Shown piece by piece: positions 1-10,676 of a DNA stretch of 64,000 nt. Under the pieces are notes generated by a model. It saw nothing but the letters and a program-made list of their open reading frames with translations. It ran no database searches and had not been told where the DNA came from. Source of the stretch: Prorocentrum cordatum (Eukaryota > Sar > Dinophyceae > Prorocentrales > Prorocentraceae); NCBI GenBank assembly GCA_963575745.1, contig CAUYUJ010020518.1, forward strand, positions 64,001-128,000, read 5' to 3'. Position 1 is the first letter of the stretch, and every line of letters starts with the position of its first letter. The position numbers were made by a program, and so were the translations under genes.

Positions 1-1190
1 GTTCCAGTTTCCGACCCCATTTGTCTTCGGACGCTTGCGCGCGAGACGACCGCGGGATGCTCTGTGAGGTTCTGGCCCGTCGGGCTGCAGCTGCCACCTG
101 CCCAAACAACGTGGGCGCCCGAATCATCCGGGACAGTCGCGGTCCGGAGCGACTCCAGCTTGGGCCCTCGAGGCGCGAATCTGCAGTTCCCCCTGACTGC
201 CCCCAGCCCTGATGATTCAGGAGGGTTGAACACCCGAGCTGTCCGGGACAACTGCGGTTCGGGGTAACTCCAGTTGGGCCCCGGAGCCGCGAATCTGTGA
301 ATACCCATGACCGCCCCCACCCCGAATGACTCGGGTCTCTGAACAACGACTTGGCCGTGTCCTGGGCACCTTTTCTGCAGGAACACCATGCGCTTCCCAA
401 ACTCTTGCTTGTCGTACTCCGAAACCTCGAACTCTGCACACTCCACGTCATCGAGGACGTCGACCTTCACGAGGGACTACAAAGCAGTCGCGGAGAAGCC
501 TTGCGACGCTAATGGCAGTTGAGGTGCAGAGGATTGCACGTCCACGCGAGTTGCGAGGCCAGCAATCAAGATGGCGGTCTCCATGTGATGCACGATGTCA
601 GCATAGCACTTCCCGCAAAAACATACCCCCCGCCTTGTAGGAACAAAAACAGAATTCATTTTGCTTCACCAGTGCGATCTGGACTTAATTGGGAGACGCA
701 TGGGGGTACCCCATCTTGATCATAATAACTGTCACGATACCAATTCGACCACTGATGCTCCGAACCTGCATACTGCCCTCGCCTCCGCTCTCTCCGTTGC
801 CTCCGCTCCCGAACCACACGGCTCCAGGCCATGGACCTGTTTTGCAGGAGTGAGTGCCAAAGCGACAGCAGACAAACCAAAGAACTCAATGGCACAATTC
901 CTGTACCAAACGGAATTGGGACGACTCATTTTACACCCAAAGGACGGGAACGCCATGCCGAACGACTGTCAGTTTTGTCCACGCCCACCGCCTTTTGTGA
1001 TCTGATCCTGCGCCGCCCTTGGTCAAAAGCTGATAAGAGAAGGCAGGAACAAGGACCATCCGACGAAGTAGCAGTGAAAATGAGCGCACCTTGCACGGAA
1101 ACTCATGTGAACATCTAGCGGGCGAACGACAAAGAGACTGGTGGGGCCGTCAGATCCCCCCACCAAATACACAAATCCTCCAGCAATGCC
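1..1190. other. Intergenic sequence without a recognised gene
   Basis: No open frame here has codon bias or motifs that I recognise. The only clear structure is a diverged tandem duplication at 128-337. The rest is unique-looking GC-rich sequence. Confidence 0.5.
128..337. repeat. Two-copy diverged tandem duplication (period about 115 bp)
   Basis: Positions 128-225 and 243-337 align along their length. Both run from CCGGGACA through a GCGGT..CGG..ACTCCAG block, a GCGCGAATCTG-like block and a TGACxGCCCCCA block. Point differences are many, so the duplication is old. Confidence 0.6.
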
Positions 1191-1196
1191 TCCAGA

Positions 1197-1211
1197 CTTG
1201 AGCCAAAATGG
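1197..1211 (-). other. Relict dinoflagellate spliced-leader sequence
   Basis: On the minus strand this reads CCATTTTGGCTCAAG, an exact match to the last 15 bases of the 22-base dinoflagellate spliced leader, which is trans-spliced onto nuclear mRNAs. The upstream part of the leader is not preserved. No GT donor follows the AAG, so this is not an SL RNA gene. Leader remnants in genomic DNA are known from mRNAs that were reverse transcribed and reintegrated. Sequence to the left of it (downstream on the minus strand) could therefore derive from an old retroposed mRNA. I do not recognise a protein there. Confidence 0.6.
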
Positions 1212-1221
1212 AGCCTCCACT

Positions 1222-1450
1222 TCCTCCGTCCTCCTCCTCCTCCTCCTCCTCCTCCTCCTATTCCACCTCATCCTCATCCTCCTCCTTCTTTTCCTCCTCC
1301 TCCTCCTCCTCCTCCTCCTCCAGCTCCGCCCTCCACCCCTACTCCCAGCTCCTCGTCCACGTCGTCCTCGTCCTCCCTCCCCATCCCTCCACCTCGTCCC
1401 TGTTCTTTCTCCTCCTCTTCCTCCTCCAAATCCTCCTCCCTTTCCTACCT
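1222..1450. repeat. (TCC)n microsatellite
   Basis: A pyrimidine-rich TCC/CTCC tract, interrupted in its second half. It creates long artificial open frames on both strands (poly-Ser, poly-Leu, poly-Arg) that are not genes. Confidence 0.9.
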
Positions 1451-1489
1451 CCCTCTCGTGCAGATTTGGCCACGTGTTGACCTCTCTCA

Positions 1490-2189
1490 TCCGTTCCAGC
1501 CAACGCGGGCCTCAGCGGATGCGAAAGTGTGCTGACTCCAGGTCAAATGCGCCACCCGCTCGAGGTTCGGCGCGTGGAAAGAAGCAAATCACACGACAGT
1601 CGGCCCAGATCACTAGGTCGACCCTGCCAAATCAAGGGTACTCGTGTGTCCTGTGTATCGCGACCCATGCCTCTTACATGCCTGTGGCAATGTGGCCCTC
1701 GGAAGGCTCTTGTGTCCTCTCGCGTGTCCTGTCCAACCAAGTCCGACTGTATGTGGTCATGCCATCAACCCCCCCACCCACACACACATCCTCCTCGTTC
1801 TACCCCATCTGACGATCCCCGGCCAAGGAGAGGAGCAGGCGTCAGAGTGTGTGCAGCTTTGCGTTGCCGTCGTCGCCGTCGATCTGGCTTCGAGGGTGTC
1901 GGGCGTGTCTGGGCAACTCGGGGAGGCATGCCAGGTAAGGTTCTGAAGTAGGGGAGCCTCTGGTGGGCAGGAGGAGCTGCCTTCCCTGTGCAGGGAGGGG
2001 CAGGTCACCAAACTTCAAGCCTCGCGCCGCGAGACGTGCGATGTGCAGGGTACCTGGTAAGCGTCTTTATGTGGGTCTGGGCCAGTGCTCAGCCGATGTT
2101 CTTTGACCAATCGCGCAAACGCTGGGGGCAACTGGCCCTGACCAGCCGCCAGAAGAAGCCGCCAATAGCAGCCAAGTTCTGGTATGTGT
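1490..2189. other. No gene recognised
   Basis: GC-rich sequence without repeated structure or a convincing reading frame. 1560-1760 resembles 21900-22080 in reverse orientation: both contain a CAAGGGTA(C)..GTGTCCTGT..CGCGACACATGCC-like block and a GGCCCTCGGAAGG block. This marks another diverged dispersed repeat. Confidence 0.35.
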
Positions 2190-2391
2190 CGGCGGCGAAC
2201 GAGGGGGGGGAAGAACTGAAAAGGAGAAGACTTGTCAGAAGGTGGCGGGCCTTCTTAGAAGCCCTCGCGCCTTCTGGGAAGTTTGCTGCGGCTTCGGAGC
2301 AAAGCTTCGAAAACTTATCAGCAGGCCGGGGGGCTTCTGGACCCTCTGAGAAGGCCCGCCCCTTCTCACTTCCCCCCCTTGCTCGCCGCCG
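2190..2391. mobile_element. MITE family E, copy 1
   Basis: A 202-bp segment with imperfect terminal inverted repeats of about 30 bp. The left end is CGGCGGCGAACGAGGGGGGG. The right end, read on the other strand, is CTCGGCGGCGAGCAAGGGGG followed by GAAGTGAGAAG. A second copy is at 12595-12790. The inside is rich in CCTTCT/AGAAGG. There is no coding capacity. No clear target duplication is visible. Confidence 0.55.
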
Positions 2392-2620
2392 AGTAACTAT
2401 GGGGGAGGGGAGGGGAGGGCTCCGAGAGCCCGCGCCGATCGGCGAAACGACACCTGCAAAAACATCCGCCTTCGGTCAGCTCGCGGGGGGGTCGCCTGTG
2501 GGGCAGCTGCTGCGGCCTCCCTGGGAACCGTTTGCAGGCAGGCGGTCCTCTGAGCAACCCCCTGTGTCGCCTCAGACGGCCGTTCCGGGCCTCGCCCTGC
2601 CCCCTTTCGCGCGTTGCTTT

Positions 2621-2850
2621 GAGCAGGGACCGACCGTCCCGGCACTCCTGTAGTCCCACCACGAAATGTTCTTAGGACCCCGGAATGTTCCAATGACCAG
2701 AAACAATGTTCTTAGAACATCGACCCGATGTGTTAAACCAAGACAGTCCATCAAGAAATGTTCTAAGAACATTTCGTAGGAACCACAAAAGGTTATCAGA
2801 ACATTGTTTGGTAAGCCGATAGGCACGCCATGACGCTTCGCCACTGCTTG
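2621..2850. mobile_element. MITE family B, copy 1, between about 53-bp direct repeats
   Basis: About 230 bp, matching 23136-23370 and 34214-34446 along its length. The ends are imperfect inverted repeats (GAGCAGGGACCGACCGTCC, and AAGCAGTGGCGAAGC on the other strand). The inside holds several small palindromes of the type GTTCTTAGAAC. The element is flanked by a direct repeat of the surrounding DNA, 2565-2618 and 2856-2907. Both run TGTCGCCTCAGACGGCCGTT onward to CGCGTTGCT. A third copy of that flanking block lies at about 3208-3270. Confidence 0.7.
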
Positions 2851-2917
2851 ACCTTTGTCGCCTCAGACGGCCGTTCCGGTCTCGCCCTGCCCCCTTTGCG
2901 CGTTGCTGGTTCTTGTG

Positions 2918-3109
2918 TTGTGGATGCCACGACACTGAGCACCTTAACAGTCCTATCATTGAATTAAAAAGGGATATAAAAAGTCTGAAAAACATGTTAT
3001 AAACATGTTTCAAACATAGTTTCACATGGTTCAAACATGTTTAACACATGTTTTAAACATCTGGAGATTATTTGGCAGCATGCTTCCTGTCCACTACTCG
3101 ACTTCCACA
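2918..3109. mobile_element. MITE family A, copy 1
   Basis: A 192-bp member of the seven-copy family A. It starts TTGTGGATGCCACGA and ends in TTCCACA after the conserved block ATTATTTGGCAGCATGCTTC. The AT-rich middle is made of repeated AAACATGTTT palindromes. Family members start TTGTGGATGCCACGACAATGG and, on the other strand of the far end, TTGTGGAGGACGATCAATGG, which is an imperfect TIR of about 22 bp. Candidate target duplication: GTTCTTGTG (2909-2917) and TCTCTTGCG (3110-3118), 6 of 9 identical. It sits inside a second copy of the block that flanks the family B element next to it. Confidence 0.7.
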
Positions 3110-3440
3110 TCTCTTGCGTGCCTCGGTGCGGCCCCCTCTCGAGAACAGAACACGGACAATTCACGAATCGACGTGTCAGGGTGGGGGGTCTGCCCACCCT
3201 CGACCTTTGTCGCCTCTGACGGCCGTTCTGGCCTCGCCCTGCCCCCTTTTGCGCGCTGCTGGCTCTCGCGTGCCCCGGCGCGGCCCCGTGGAGACGAGCG
3301 GGCCCCCTGCCGAATGCCGAGGGGCGCGGCAATCCTCGCGCGTCTGCGGATGGCCTGGGTGGCCTGACGGGGCGGCGGAGAGACCCCTGGGCACCCTGCA
3401 AGGGCCCGTTCGGATTCAGGTCGGGAAGCGAATCCTACCG
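3110..3440. other. Degenerate repeat blocks, no gene
   Basis: Holds a third copy of the TGTCGCCT..GGCCGTT..GCGCTGCT block (about 3208-3270). 3148-3205 resembles 26275-26330: both contain AATCGACGTGTCAGGGT followed by GGTCTGCC. Confidence 0.5.
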
Positions 3441-4570
3441 TTAACTCGGGCATGTCCCCCATACAGGGGGATTTTGGGCGAAAACTAACAAATTATCCCA
3501 GAGCGGCGACCCTACCTAGGAGTTGGAGCCCCGAGGAGAGCAATATTAGTAGTAACGGTAAACGCCGTCCTCCTCCTTCTCCTCATCGTCGCGGTTGTAG
3601 CAATTGCTTTGCTTTGCGTTGCTTGTGCTTTGCTTTGCTGCTGCTGCTGTTGCTTTGCCTTTGCTTTGATGTTATGTTATGCTATGCTATGCTATGCTGC
3701 GCTATGATGCGGTGTGCTGCGGTGTGCTGCGCTATGCTATGCTAGGCTGCGCCATGATATGCTATGCTATGCTATGCTATGCTATGCTGCGCTATGCAAT
3801 GCTATTCGATGCTATGATGTGCTATGCTATGCTAAGCTATGCTATGATATGACATATTGCGCTATGAAATGATATGGTATGCGATGCGATGCTATGATCT
3901 GATATGATATGCCATGCTGCGCTATGCTATGTTGTGCTGTGCTATGCTGCGCTATGATATGCTATGCTATGCTGCGCTATGATATGATATGCTATGCTAT
4001 GTTATGATATGATGCGCTGTGCTATGCTATGCTATGCTAAGCTATGCTATGCTAGGCTATGGTGCGCTATGACATGATATGCTATGCTATGATATGCTAT
4101 GCTGCGTTGTGCTATACTGCGCTATGATATGCAATGCTATGCTATGCTATGCTATGCTAATGCTGCGCTGCGCTAAGCTAGGCTAAGCTGAGCTAAGCTA
4201 AGCTAGGCTAGGCTAAGCCAACTTAAGCTAAGCTAAGCTAAGCTAAGCTAGGCTAGGCTAAACTAAGCCAAGCTAAGCTAAGCTGAGCTAAGTTAAGCTA
4301 GGCTAAGCTAAGATGAGATAAGCAACGCGAAACTAAAGGAACGTCGCTGGGGGAACCGCGGGGCGGATGCCGGGGGAACCGCCCGGGGCGTGCCCCACTG
4401 CCCGGCCCTTTAAGCAAACAGAGTAAGAACCCTGCCAGGCAGAGCCTAGGTAGGGAAAAACATGTTTCAAAAAATACACCCGAAATATCAAAAAAAATCA
4501 AAAGTGGTCCCCAAGCTATATTTTTATCATCTTTCACGATTCCTTCTGTAGGGGGACGGGTCCGACTTAA
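3441..4570. mobile_element. Two ends of family F, possibly one composite element holding a pentanucleotide array
   Basis: 3441-3500 matches the left end of family F (TTAACTCGGG..GTCCCCC.TACAGGGGGATTTTGGGCG). About 4430-4570 matches its right end (GTCCCCAAGCTATATTTTT to GTCCGACTTAA). The full-length copies are only about 150 bp, whereas these ends are 1.1 kb apart with the GCTAT array between them. 3413-3440 and 4571-4598 are similar 28-bp direct repeats (about 20 of 28 identical, both ending AATCCTACCG), which is what a single inserted unit would show. Two independent fragments are the alternative. Confidence 0.4.
3660..4325. repeat. GCTAT / GCTAA pentanucleotide array
   Basis: About 660 bp of degenerate pentamers. 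To about 4160 the unit is mostly TATGC with TGCGC, TATGA and TGTGC variants. From there to 4325 it becomes TAAGC with TAGGC variants. The switch is abrupt at about 4155-4180, which suggests two successive expansions from different founder units. Confidence 0.95.
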
Positions 4571-4920
4571 GATGAAGATCCGCAGGATAATCCTACCGCG
4601 GCAGCCAGGAAACTTTGAAAACAACTCTGGCAACCAAGCGCGAACGGGGGCCCCCTCCCCTAGCGCGGCCAGGGAGGCGAGAGCGCCCACGCGATCGACC
4701 AAAGAAATTCAAATAACAGATCCGGCGCGGATGTTCCAATACGGCGTGTCTTGGAAGCCATTCAATACTTCCGCAGGTTTCCGCTGGCAGTCCACCTGCT
4801 CCAGCCAGCGGAAGCCGCCTCCTTGTACTTCCTCCTTTCCAATCACTACCCCATATCAGTTTATGGAAGTTTCGTGGCGGGCTTCGGTCTCTTCTCGTGT
4901 CAGGCGCAATCTAAAAATTA

Positions 4921-5300
4921 GTTCGGGCGCCCTGCGACGAGGGCCAAGGACAAGGACGAGAAGCTCATGCACAAACCCAGTGGCAACAGGCCCGACGCGA
5001 TGGGCAAGGCGCTGATCTCCGGCATCGGCGAGACGGTCAAGATGAACCAGGAGCAGTTGATGAAAGCAAACCAGCCAGAGTCCCGACGCAGCACGCGGCC
5101 ATGGTGACTCAGGCGGACGCGAAGTTCAAAGTGACGAGGCGTCCCAAGGTGACAGCTGAGGGCGCGGAGGGCAGCGAGGACGAGACGAGGTGTATCACGG
5201 CGGCGAACGGCCGCGCCACCCTCCATGGGGTCTCTGCTCGCTCGACCAACGGCTTCAGGCGACCAGCTGCGCGCTCGCGCGCGCGCCTACAATCGAATTC
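4921..5300 (+). pseudogene. Decayed protein-coding remnant, function unknown
   Basis: From 4921 one frame reads a hydrophilic, G/C-third-position stretch (RAKDKDEKLMHKPSGNRPDA, then MGKALISGIGETVKMNQEQL) and stops at about 5105. A second frame then continues with MVTQADAKFKVTRRPKVTAE and an acidic run, starting at the ATG at 5101. The two halves would join with a one-base shift near 5080. I do not recognise the protein. It may be an old exon pair or a retroposed fragment. A possible continuation lies at 5420-5560 (AFSMLSKGAASRQPPSSN). Confidence 0.4.
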
Positions 5301-5576
5301 CGACACGCGACTCAGCCACCGAAGCTGGGGACGTCCAAGCCGAGGGTCTCCATCCATTCGGAAGATGCTCGCGACGGGGCGCCCGCCTATGCCCCGGCGG
5401 GCCGGCGTTCCAGGGCGCGACGGCCTTCAGTATGCTCAGCAAGGGTGCAGCTTCGAGACAGCCTCCATCCTCGAACCTCAGCCCGCCGAAGATGCAAACC
5501 CTCACAACAATGGGCGGGTCGTTGGGGCCGCGCGGAGCAGGCTGGCCACCTAATCGCTGGCGTTGCCCTCAGCTCT

Positions 5577-7190
5577 TAACCTTGCGCCCTTGTGCTTGAC
5601 GGACGGGGCGGCGTGCGCTGCTGGAGCTTCATCGTCGGCCGAAGTTCTGGCGCCCTTGCCCCCGGCGCGGCGGCATCAACTTCCTCCTCGGCCGAGGCTT
5701 GCGCGCGCCTGCGTTCGCTGTGCACCACCTTCTGGGCTGCTTGGCTCGCTCTGGTGAACTCCGCCAGCGCCACGTTGCGCATGCTGGAACCAGCGTCCGA
5801 AACCTGGGACAGCTTCCGCTGGGCCCCGTGCATCTCTTCTATGCGTCTCCAAGTCTCCGCCTCGAAGGTGGGCTTGATAAGTGGGCAGCGTGCTCGCGTC
5901 GATCGGGGCTGCAGCGTCAGTGACGGTAACCTCCAGCTCGTTGAAAGAGTCGCACGGCGTGGGATAACGTCGGCTTGGCCCGCAGATGTCCCGCCAACCG
6001 TCTCTCAAGTTCTTGCGGTCAAGTGCTTCTCGCAACACAACTATGAATCTCTGGACTCGTTCGGGGGGGCCATCGTCTTCTTGGGTCCCTGGGTCACCTG
6101 CCGCTTCCCACTGACGAGACAGCTTCAAATCCTTCCATATCTCGAGTCTAATCCAGCTTGATGACTTTGGCGCCTTTCGTTTTTTCCATTGGGTCCAAAG
6201 TGCACTCGGCTGACAATGGGAGCGATGGACTCTGCAATCTCCAAGGTTTACTGGCAATGTTCGCATCGGCCTCGAATCGATCCGACATCTCCCTGTCCGC
6301 CGAACTAATACCAAGTCCGTGGTACCCCATCCCTGGCCAGGTCTCTTCCACGTACCGTTGAACATGCCTCTGCTCTCGAAAGTGTGTTCAGCGCTCCATC
6401 TCGAACTCCTGTCCACGATCTGCATCAGGCTGTGGCCGTTGCGTTGATGAAAGGCTTCACGTGCCTGCTGCCCGCGCCCTCGGCCCACGGCAGGAAAGGC
6501 GCCACCCGGGCGTTCGCGATCAGCGTGAAGATCAGCGAATGCGGGACGGAGTCTACTCGATCCTCAGCTTCTCATGCTTGCCCCTGTGCTCTGCCTGATT
6601 GGCTCCCGCCCCTGGTCTGCTCGCCTCGTTCGTCGGATCACACGCGCTTCAGAACGGAGACGTCGCGCTCGTGTTGGTCGCGTTTCAGCCGCAGCCCGTG
6701 AAGTCACCATCCCATCCAAATGCAGGTGCACCTCATTTCCATGTCTTGGAAAATCTTCGTGTTGTAGGCGGTGGTGCAACCATTTCTCCTCGGCGGGCTC
6801 CTTGGAATGGGCTGGATGCTGAAGCCCTCGCAGCGCCACGGTTTGCTCATATCCACCTGGGCCCCTGAATGCAGAACAGCGCCACTCCGGATTCCATGGC
6901 CACGATCATCAGCTCTTGAGTGCGCCACGCCACCTTCAGGGACTCGGCGCTGAAACTCCATACTTGCATGTCAGCGCTCCTGGTGCGTTTCCTGTCCTCC
7001 TCCTCCTTGGCGAGGTGCACGGCACGAGGGACGGACTGCACCGACTGCTGCCTCATCTCGATGCTCTGAAGCACTGCGCTGGATGCGAGCGCGGCGCGTT
7101 TGCCAAGATACCAACATACGCCAGTGGCCAGTTCCAGCCGCACAGCTCGCCGCAGCCCCCTGTCCCCCTGGCCCTTGCGCTCTGGCTCGC
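5577..7190 (-). pseudogene. Decayed protein-coding remnant on the minus strand, function unknown
   Basis: Pieces in different minus-strand frames look protein-like. In transcription order: about 7190-6860 (SVPRAVHLAKEEEDRKRTRS and WSFSAESLKVAWRTQELMIV), 6870-6700 (CEGFSIQPIPRSPPRRNGCT), 6351-6148 (GLGISSADREMSDRFEADAN), 6170-5890 (VQRFIVVLREALDRKNLRDG) and 5883-5577 (FEAETWRRIEEMHGAQRKLS, then an Ala/Glu-rich tail). The changes of frame and the stops between pieces show either several small indels or short introns. The neighbouring plus-strand remnant points toward it. No family recognised. Confidence 0.4.
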
Positions 7191-8480
7191 GCATTGTCGG
7201 GGCGGTCGAAAGGGGGGGACAGCAAAGGGGTGTGTGTGTGTGTGTGAGAATCAGCTCACGTAGCTGATTTGCCCGGCGCCTCCTGGCGCCGGGAGGCGCC
7301 CTTGTATCGAGGAATGGGCCCGACGGCGGGGCCGAAATCAGCTGCATGCAGCAGATTTCGTAACCTCCCCTTGCCCTATCCCCCCCCTTCGTTCGGCCCG
7401 ACATTGGCTTGTCGCCTGCAGCGTCTGCTCTGAGCTCCAGCGGGGCCGAGCCCTCCCCGCAGCGCTCGCCTCACCAGCCGCCGCCGCCACGCAGAGCCAC
7501 TGCACGGGCTGGGCGGAGACTTGCGACCCCGCACGGCTTCGGAGGCCTCGCGTCTTGCACCGTCGAGGCATTTTTGTTGTACTTTCCGCCGGCTTCCGTC
7601 AGCCTTCCGGGGTACTCCGTCGGTCCTCGAAGGCAAGGCGGCCAAGCCTTGCTCTGGAGGTCCATACATGTAAGCCGCAAGTCCTAACACTTCCGGATGT
7701 GGGTGTCGGAGGGAGAGGGAGAGAGAGAGAGAGAGAGAGAGTCTTAGCCTGTAGCGGCCGAGCGCTCCATGGCGGCTCCCCCTTGGAGTGCCCAAATGCT
7801 ATGCCTGCTGCATCGGGACGACCGCAGTGCCAATAAAGGAGAGGAATCGGAAATGTCCAAAACCAGCGGTTCGCAAGAGACGTCCCGATGATCCAGCCGC
7901 GAACTGCCAAGTGGAACACCCCTTTCGCTGCTCCCGAATGGGGTGGCCAAGTGCTGTGATTGGCATTTCGGTGGTCGCGGGACGCTGGAAGGAGAGGAGT
8001 CTAGGTGCCCAATCCAGCGTTTCGCCAGAGAAATCCCCACAGTCTGGCCAGTGGCACGTTGTGGAGAAGTAAGACTGAGCGCGAGTCTGAACATGGGTAT
8101 CTGGGTGTGATTGATCAGCGTCCGAATGGTTATTGTAAATCAGTGTGCTTCTGAGTACCGAGCAGCTATGGGTGGACCCGAGTGAGCAAGTCTGAGTATG
8201 AGTGAGTCCGGATACGAGTGGTCCTGAGTGCTGAACGGAGAAGCGGATGAGGAGGCTGAGGCGTCACACTAGCAACAAGAGCACCATTTCATGGCAATTC
8301 GCAGAGCAGGAAAGCCATGCCCCCCTCGTGCCACCCCCCTCTGCGCGCCGCTGGGTGAGGACGACAATGACGAGCAGGTCTTTAGCATCGCCACCTGGTA
8401 CCTCGCTCAAACCACAGAACGGACACGCCAGGCAAAAAGAAAAGTAACCCCCGATCGAGAAGACCCCGTCGTGGGAGGCT
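7191..8480. other. No gene; small microsatellites and a diverged tandem duplication
   Basis: Contains a short (GT)n at 7229-7243 and a (GA)n at 7706-7741. 7785-7920 and 7925-8058 are two diverged copies of one unit, each with a GGAAGGAGAGGA/AAAGGAGAGGAATC block and a CCAGCG(G)TTTCGCxAGAGA block. Nothing else is recognised. Confidence 0.5.
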
Positions 8481-8494
8481 TCAGCTCGTAACGA

Positions 8495-9110
8495 CTAAGA
8501 GGAGGACGACGGCGACGGCGACGGCGACGCTGACGCTGACGGCGACGACGACGACGGTGGCGGCTGAGACTAGAAGATGGAACAGTTGCAGAATAGCGTT
8601 CGGAGATCCGCGCGGTCTTCTTGGCCCCCTCCTTGGCGCGCGGACCACGCAGCCCCTGGCGCGCTCCGCGCCACGGAACAGGGCCCAGCGCCGACACCGA
8701 GCAATCCGCGCGGAGCTCCAGAAGCCCGTGTGCATGCAGACGGTTCTTCTCCGAGCGTCAGCGGCAGCTGCAGCGGTGGGGCTGGCGGCAGCGGCGGCGA
8801 GCGGCGGCGGCGAGCGGCGGCGGCCAAGGCTGCGAGCTGCGGCGGAGGCGAGCGGCGGCCCCCGCCCGCTCGGGGAGCCCCGCCCCCTCGCGCTCCGAGT
8901 CGATCCCCAGGCAGCTCCACGGCTTCAGGCAGTTGCCAGTGAAGTGGGCTGCCTGCGGCCCGGGCGGCGCGCGACCGTCGCCGCCGCCGTCGGCGTCGTC
9001 TGCGTCGGCGTCGTCGTCGGTGTCGGCGTCGGTGTCGGCGTCGCTGGCGTCTGGCGTCGGCGCTGGAGCAGTCGGCGTCGCCTTCGTCGGCGGCATCGTC
9101 CTCAACCTCC
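8495..9110. repeat. GAC/GGC-type trinucleotide repeats in very GC-rich DNA
   Basis: 8500-8570 is (GACGGC)n-like, 8790-8860 is GGC-rich and 8960-9070 is (GGTGTC)n-like. The open frames here are low-complexity in all phases. I see no gene. Confidence 0.7.
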
Positions 9111-9638
9111 TCCCTGCCCTAGCTCTCCTCCTCCCTTGCTGGCGAGGTTGCACCAAGAAATGCACAAGGGCCGCGGCCCCGGGAGCTCTCGACACCCTTC
9201 CTGGACGGGGCTCTTCTCGGTGGACGGCCATTTAATAGACCTGGGGCCCGAAGCAGGCAACCCGACGCAAACATGCGACGATGTGGTTGTTGTTCAATCC
9301 GCTGGCCCCTGGGGGCAACTCAGCGCTCTGGATATATTTATAGTGGTCACCCCGCGGCCCGAGAGCGGTCCCACAAGGCCGAAATCAAGGCATAAACGAA
9401 GGGATTGAACAAATCACGACGTCGGAGGTCTGGGGAGGACAACACGTGAAAGCCTGGTCGCTGTGATTGATCAGATGCGTCCAAGGCGACAACGAACCCG
9501 ATGACCCACCGAACCGACACCGATACTGAACTCGACCGACGACGGACAGACCGAGTGAAGCCCAGGAAGGACGCAGCGGCGCAGCAAGCCACCGAACAGA
9601 TCTGACCGAGTGCGGCATGCCGCGCGGCAGCCGAACTG
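9111..9638. other. No gene recognised
   Basis: Unique-looking sequence with no repeat structure or motif-bearing reading frame. Confidence 0.4.
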
Positions 9639-9823
9639 AGTATCGTTTAACCGATCCCCATCCCCAGCGGCGTGGCCTGGGCCCCACTGGCCGATCTACC
9701 CCCCTAGATGGGGATACAGAAAGCTTCCTCGGGTCTCGAGGGGTGCATCCCCCACTGGGGTGGTAATTTGGTGGGGGTCTCGAAAGGGATGGGGATGGGG
9801 ATGGGGATCGCTTAAACGATACT
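9639..9823. mobile_element. MITE family D, copy 1
   Basis: 185 bp with a 29-bp terminal inverted repeat that has a single mismatch. The left end is AGTATCGTTTAACCGATCCC and continues CATCCCC. The right end, on the other strand, is AGTATCGTTTAAGCGATCCC and continues CATCCCC. The inside holds GCGGCGTGGCCTGGGCCCCA and a GGGGTGGTAATTTGGTGGGG block. A diverged second copy is at 20390-20572. No clear target duplication. No coding capacity. Confidence 0.75.
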
Positions 9824-9830
9824 GATGCCT

Positions 9831-9945
9831 CAGGAGGAGGAGGAGGAGGAGGAGGAGGAGGAGGAGGAGGAGGAGTAGGAGGAGGAGGAGGAGGAGGAGG
9901 GAGGAGGGAGGAGGGAGGGAGGAGGGAGGAGGGACCCGGGGCGGC
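9831..9945. repeat. (GGA)n microsatellite
   Basis: A purine-only GAG/GGA tract directly after the family D element, ending in GGGAGGA variants. Confidence 0.95.
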
Positions 9946-10477
9946 GGAGGCCCGAGCACCCTGACCTGGAGGCCTGCGCCCGCCAGGCACAATGGGGCAC
10001 CGGCGGGGGGGGGGGGGCGGCCGCTGCCTTCACGCCCTCGGCGACCTTCGCCAGGTCACGGCCCTCGAGGTCCTCGAGGGAAGCACGGCGGTCTGGGTGC
10101 GTCCACGCGGGGCGCTCACCTGGGGTCCACGCCAGGCCCCCGGCGTCGTGATTTCCCCTACGACGTCGAGCCCTAGAGCTCTGGATAGCTTCTCGAGGAC
10201 CGATGTTTCATCCGGATTCGTCGGTTGACGCCCAGACGCCCAGTTAGGCCCCTGGAGGCCGAAAACTGCCAAAAACCGCACACCGTGATTTTTCATGAGC
10301 CGAGGGGGTCTGGGACCACAGCAGCCTCGCGCTGCGCGCACCGCGATGCCCGGATGCCTCGGCGACCTCGCGGCGTCGCCCTCAAGGAGGGAGATGTTAC
10401 AACCTCCACGGATACATGCCCCCAATCATGAGGACCAAGGCGAGGCCAGGAAATTCACATTCCTCTCCATTTCGTTC
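9946..10477. other. No gene recognised
   Basis: GC-rich sequence with a G-run at 10006-10017. No convincing frame. Confidence 0.4.
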
Positions 10478-10506
10478 AGCTAGGGGCCCCTGCCGCTGCA
10501 CTAAAT

Positions 10507-10676
10507 TGGTGGATGCCATGGCATGGACACTCTTACAACCCTATCATTGAATTTAATTAAAGATGTGTTTAAAATGTGTAAAACACGTTCTAAAAACGTT
10601 TCATCTATGCTTTAAACACATTTGAAACAGATTTGGAACATGCAACATGCTTCCTCTCCATTGACCGTCCTCCACA
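10507..10676. mobile_element. MITE family A, copy 2, between 23-bp direct repeats
   Basis: 170 bp, from GGTGGATGCCATGGCATGG to CCGTCCTCCACA, with the conserved inner block TTCCTCTCCATTGACCGTCC. The flanks carry a direct repeat AGCTAGGGGCxCCTGCCGCTGCA at 10478-10500 and 10678-10700, 22 of 23 identical. Upstream of the left repeat, TTCCTCTCCATTTCGTTC resembles the element's own right end, so part of the element plus flank may have been duplicated in tandem. Confidence 0.65.
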
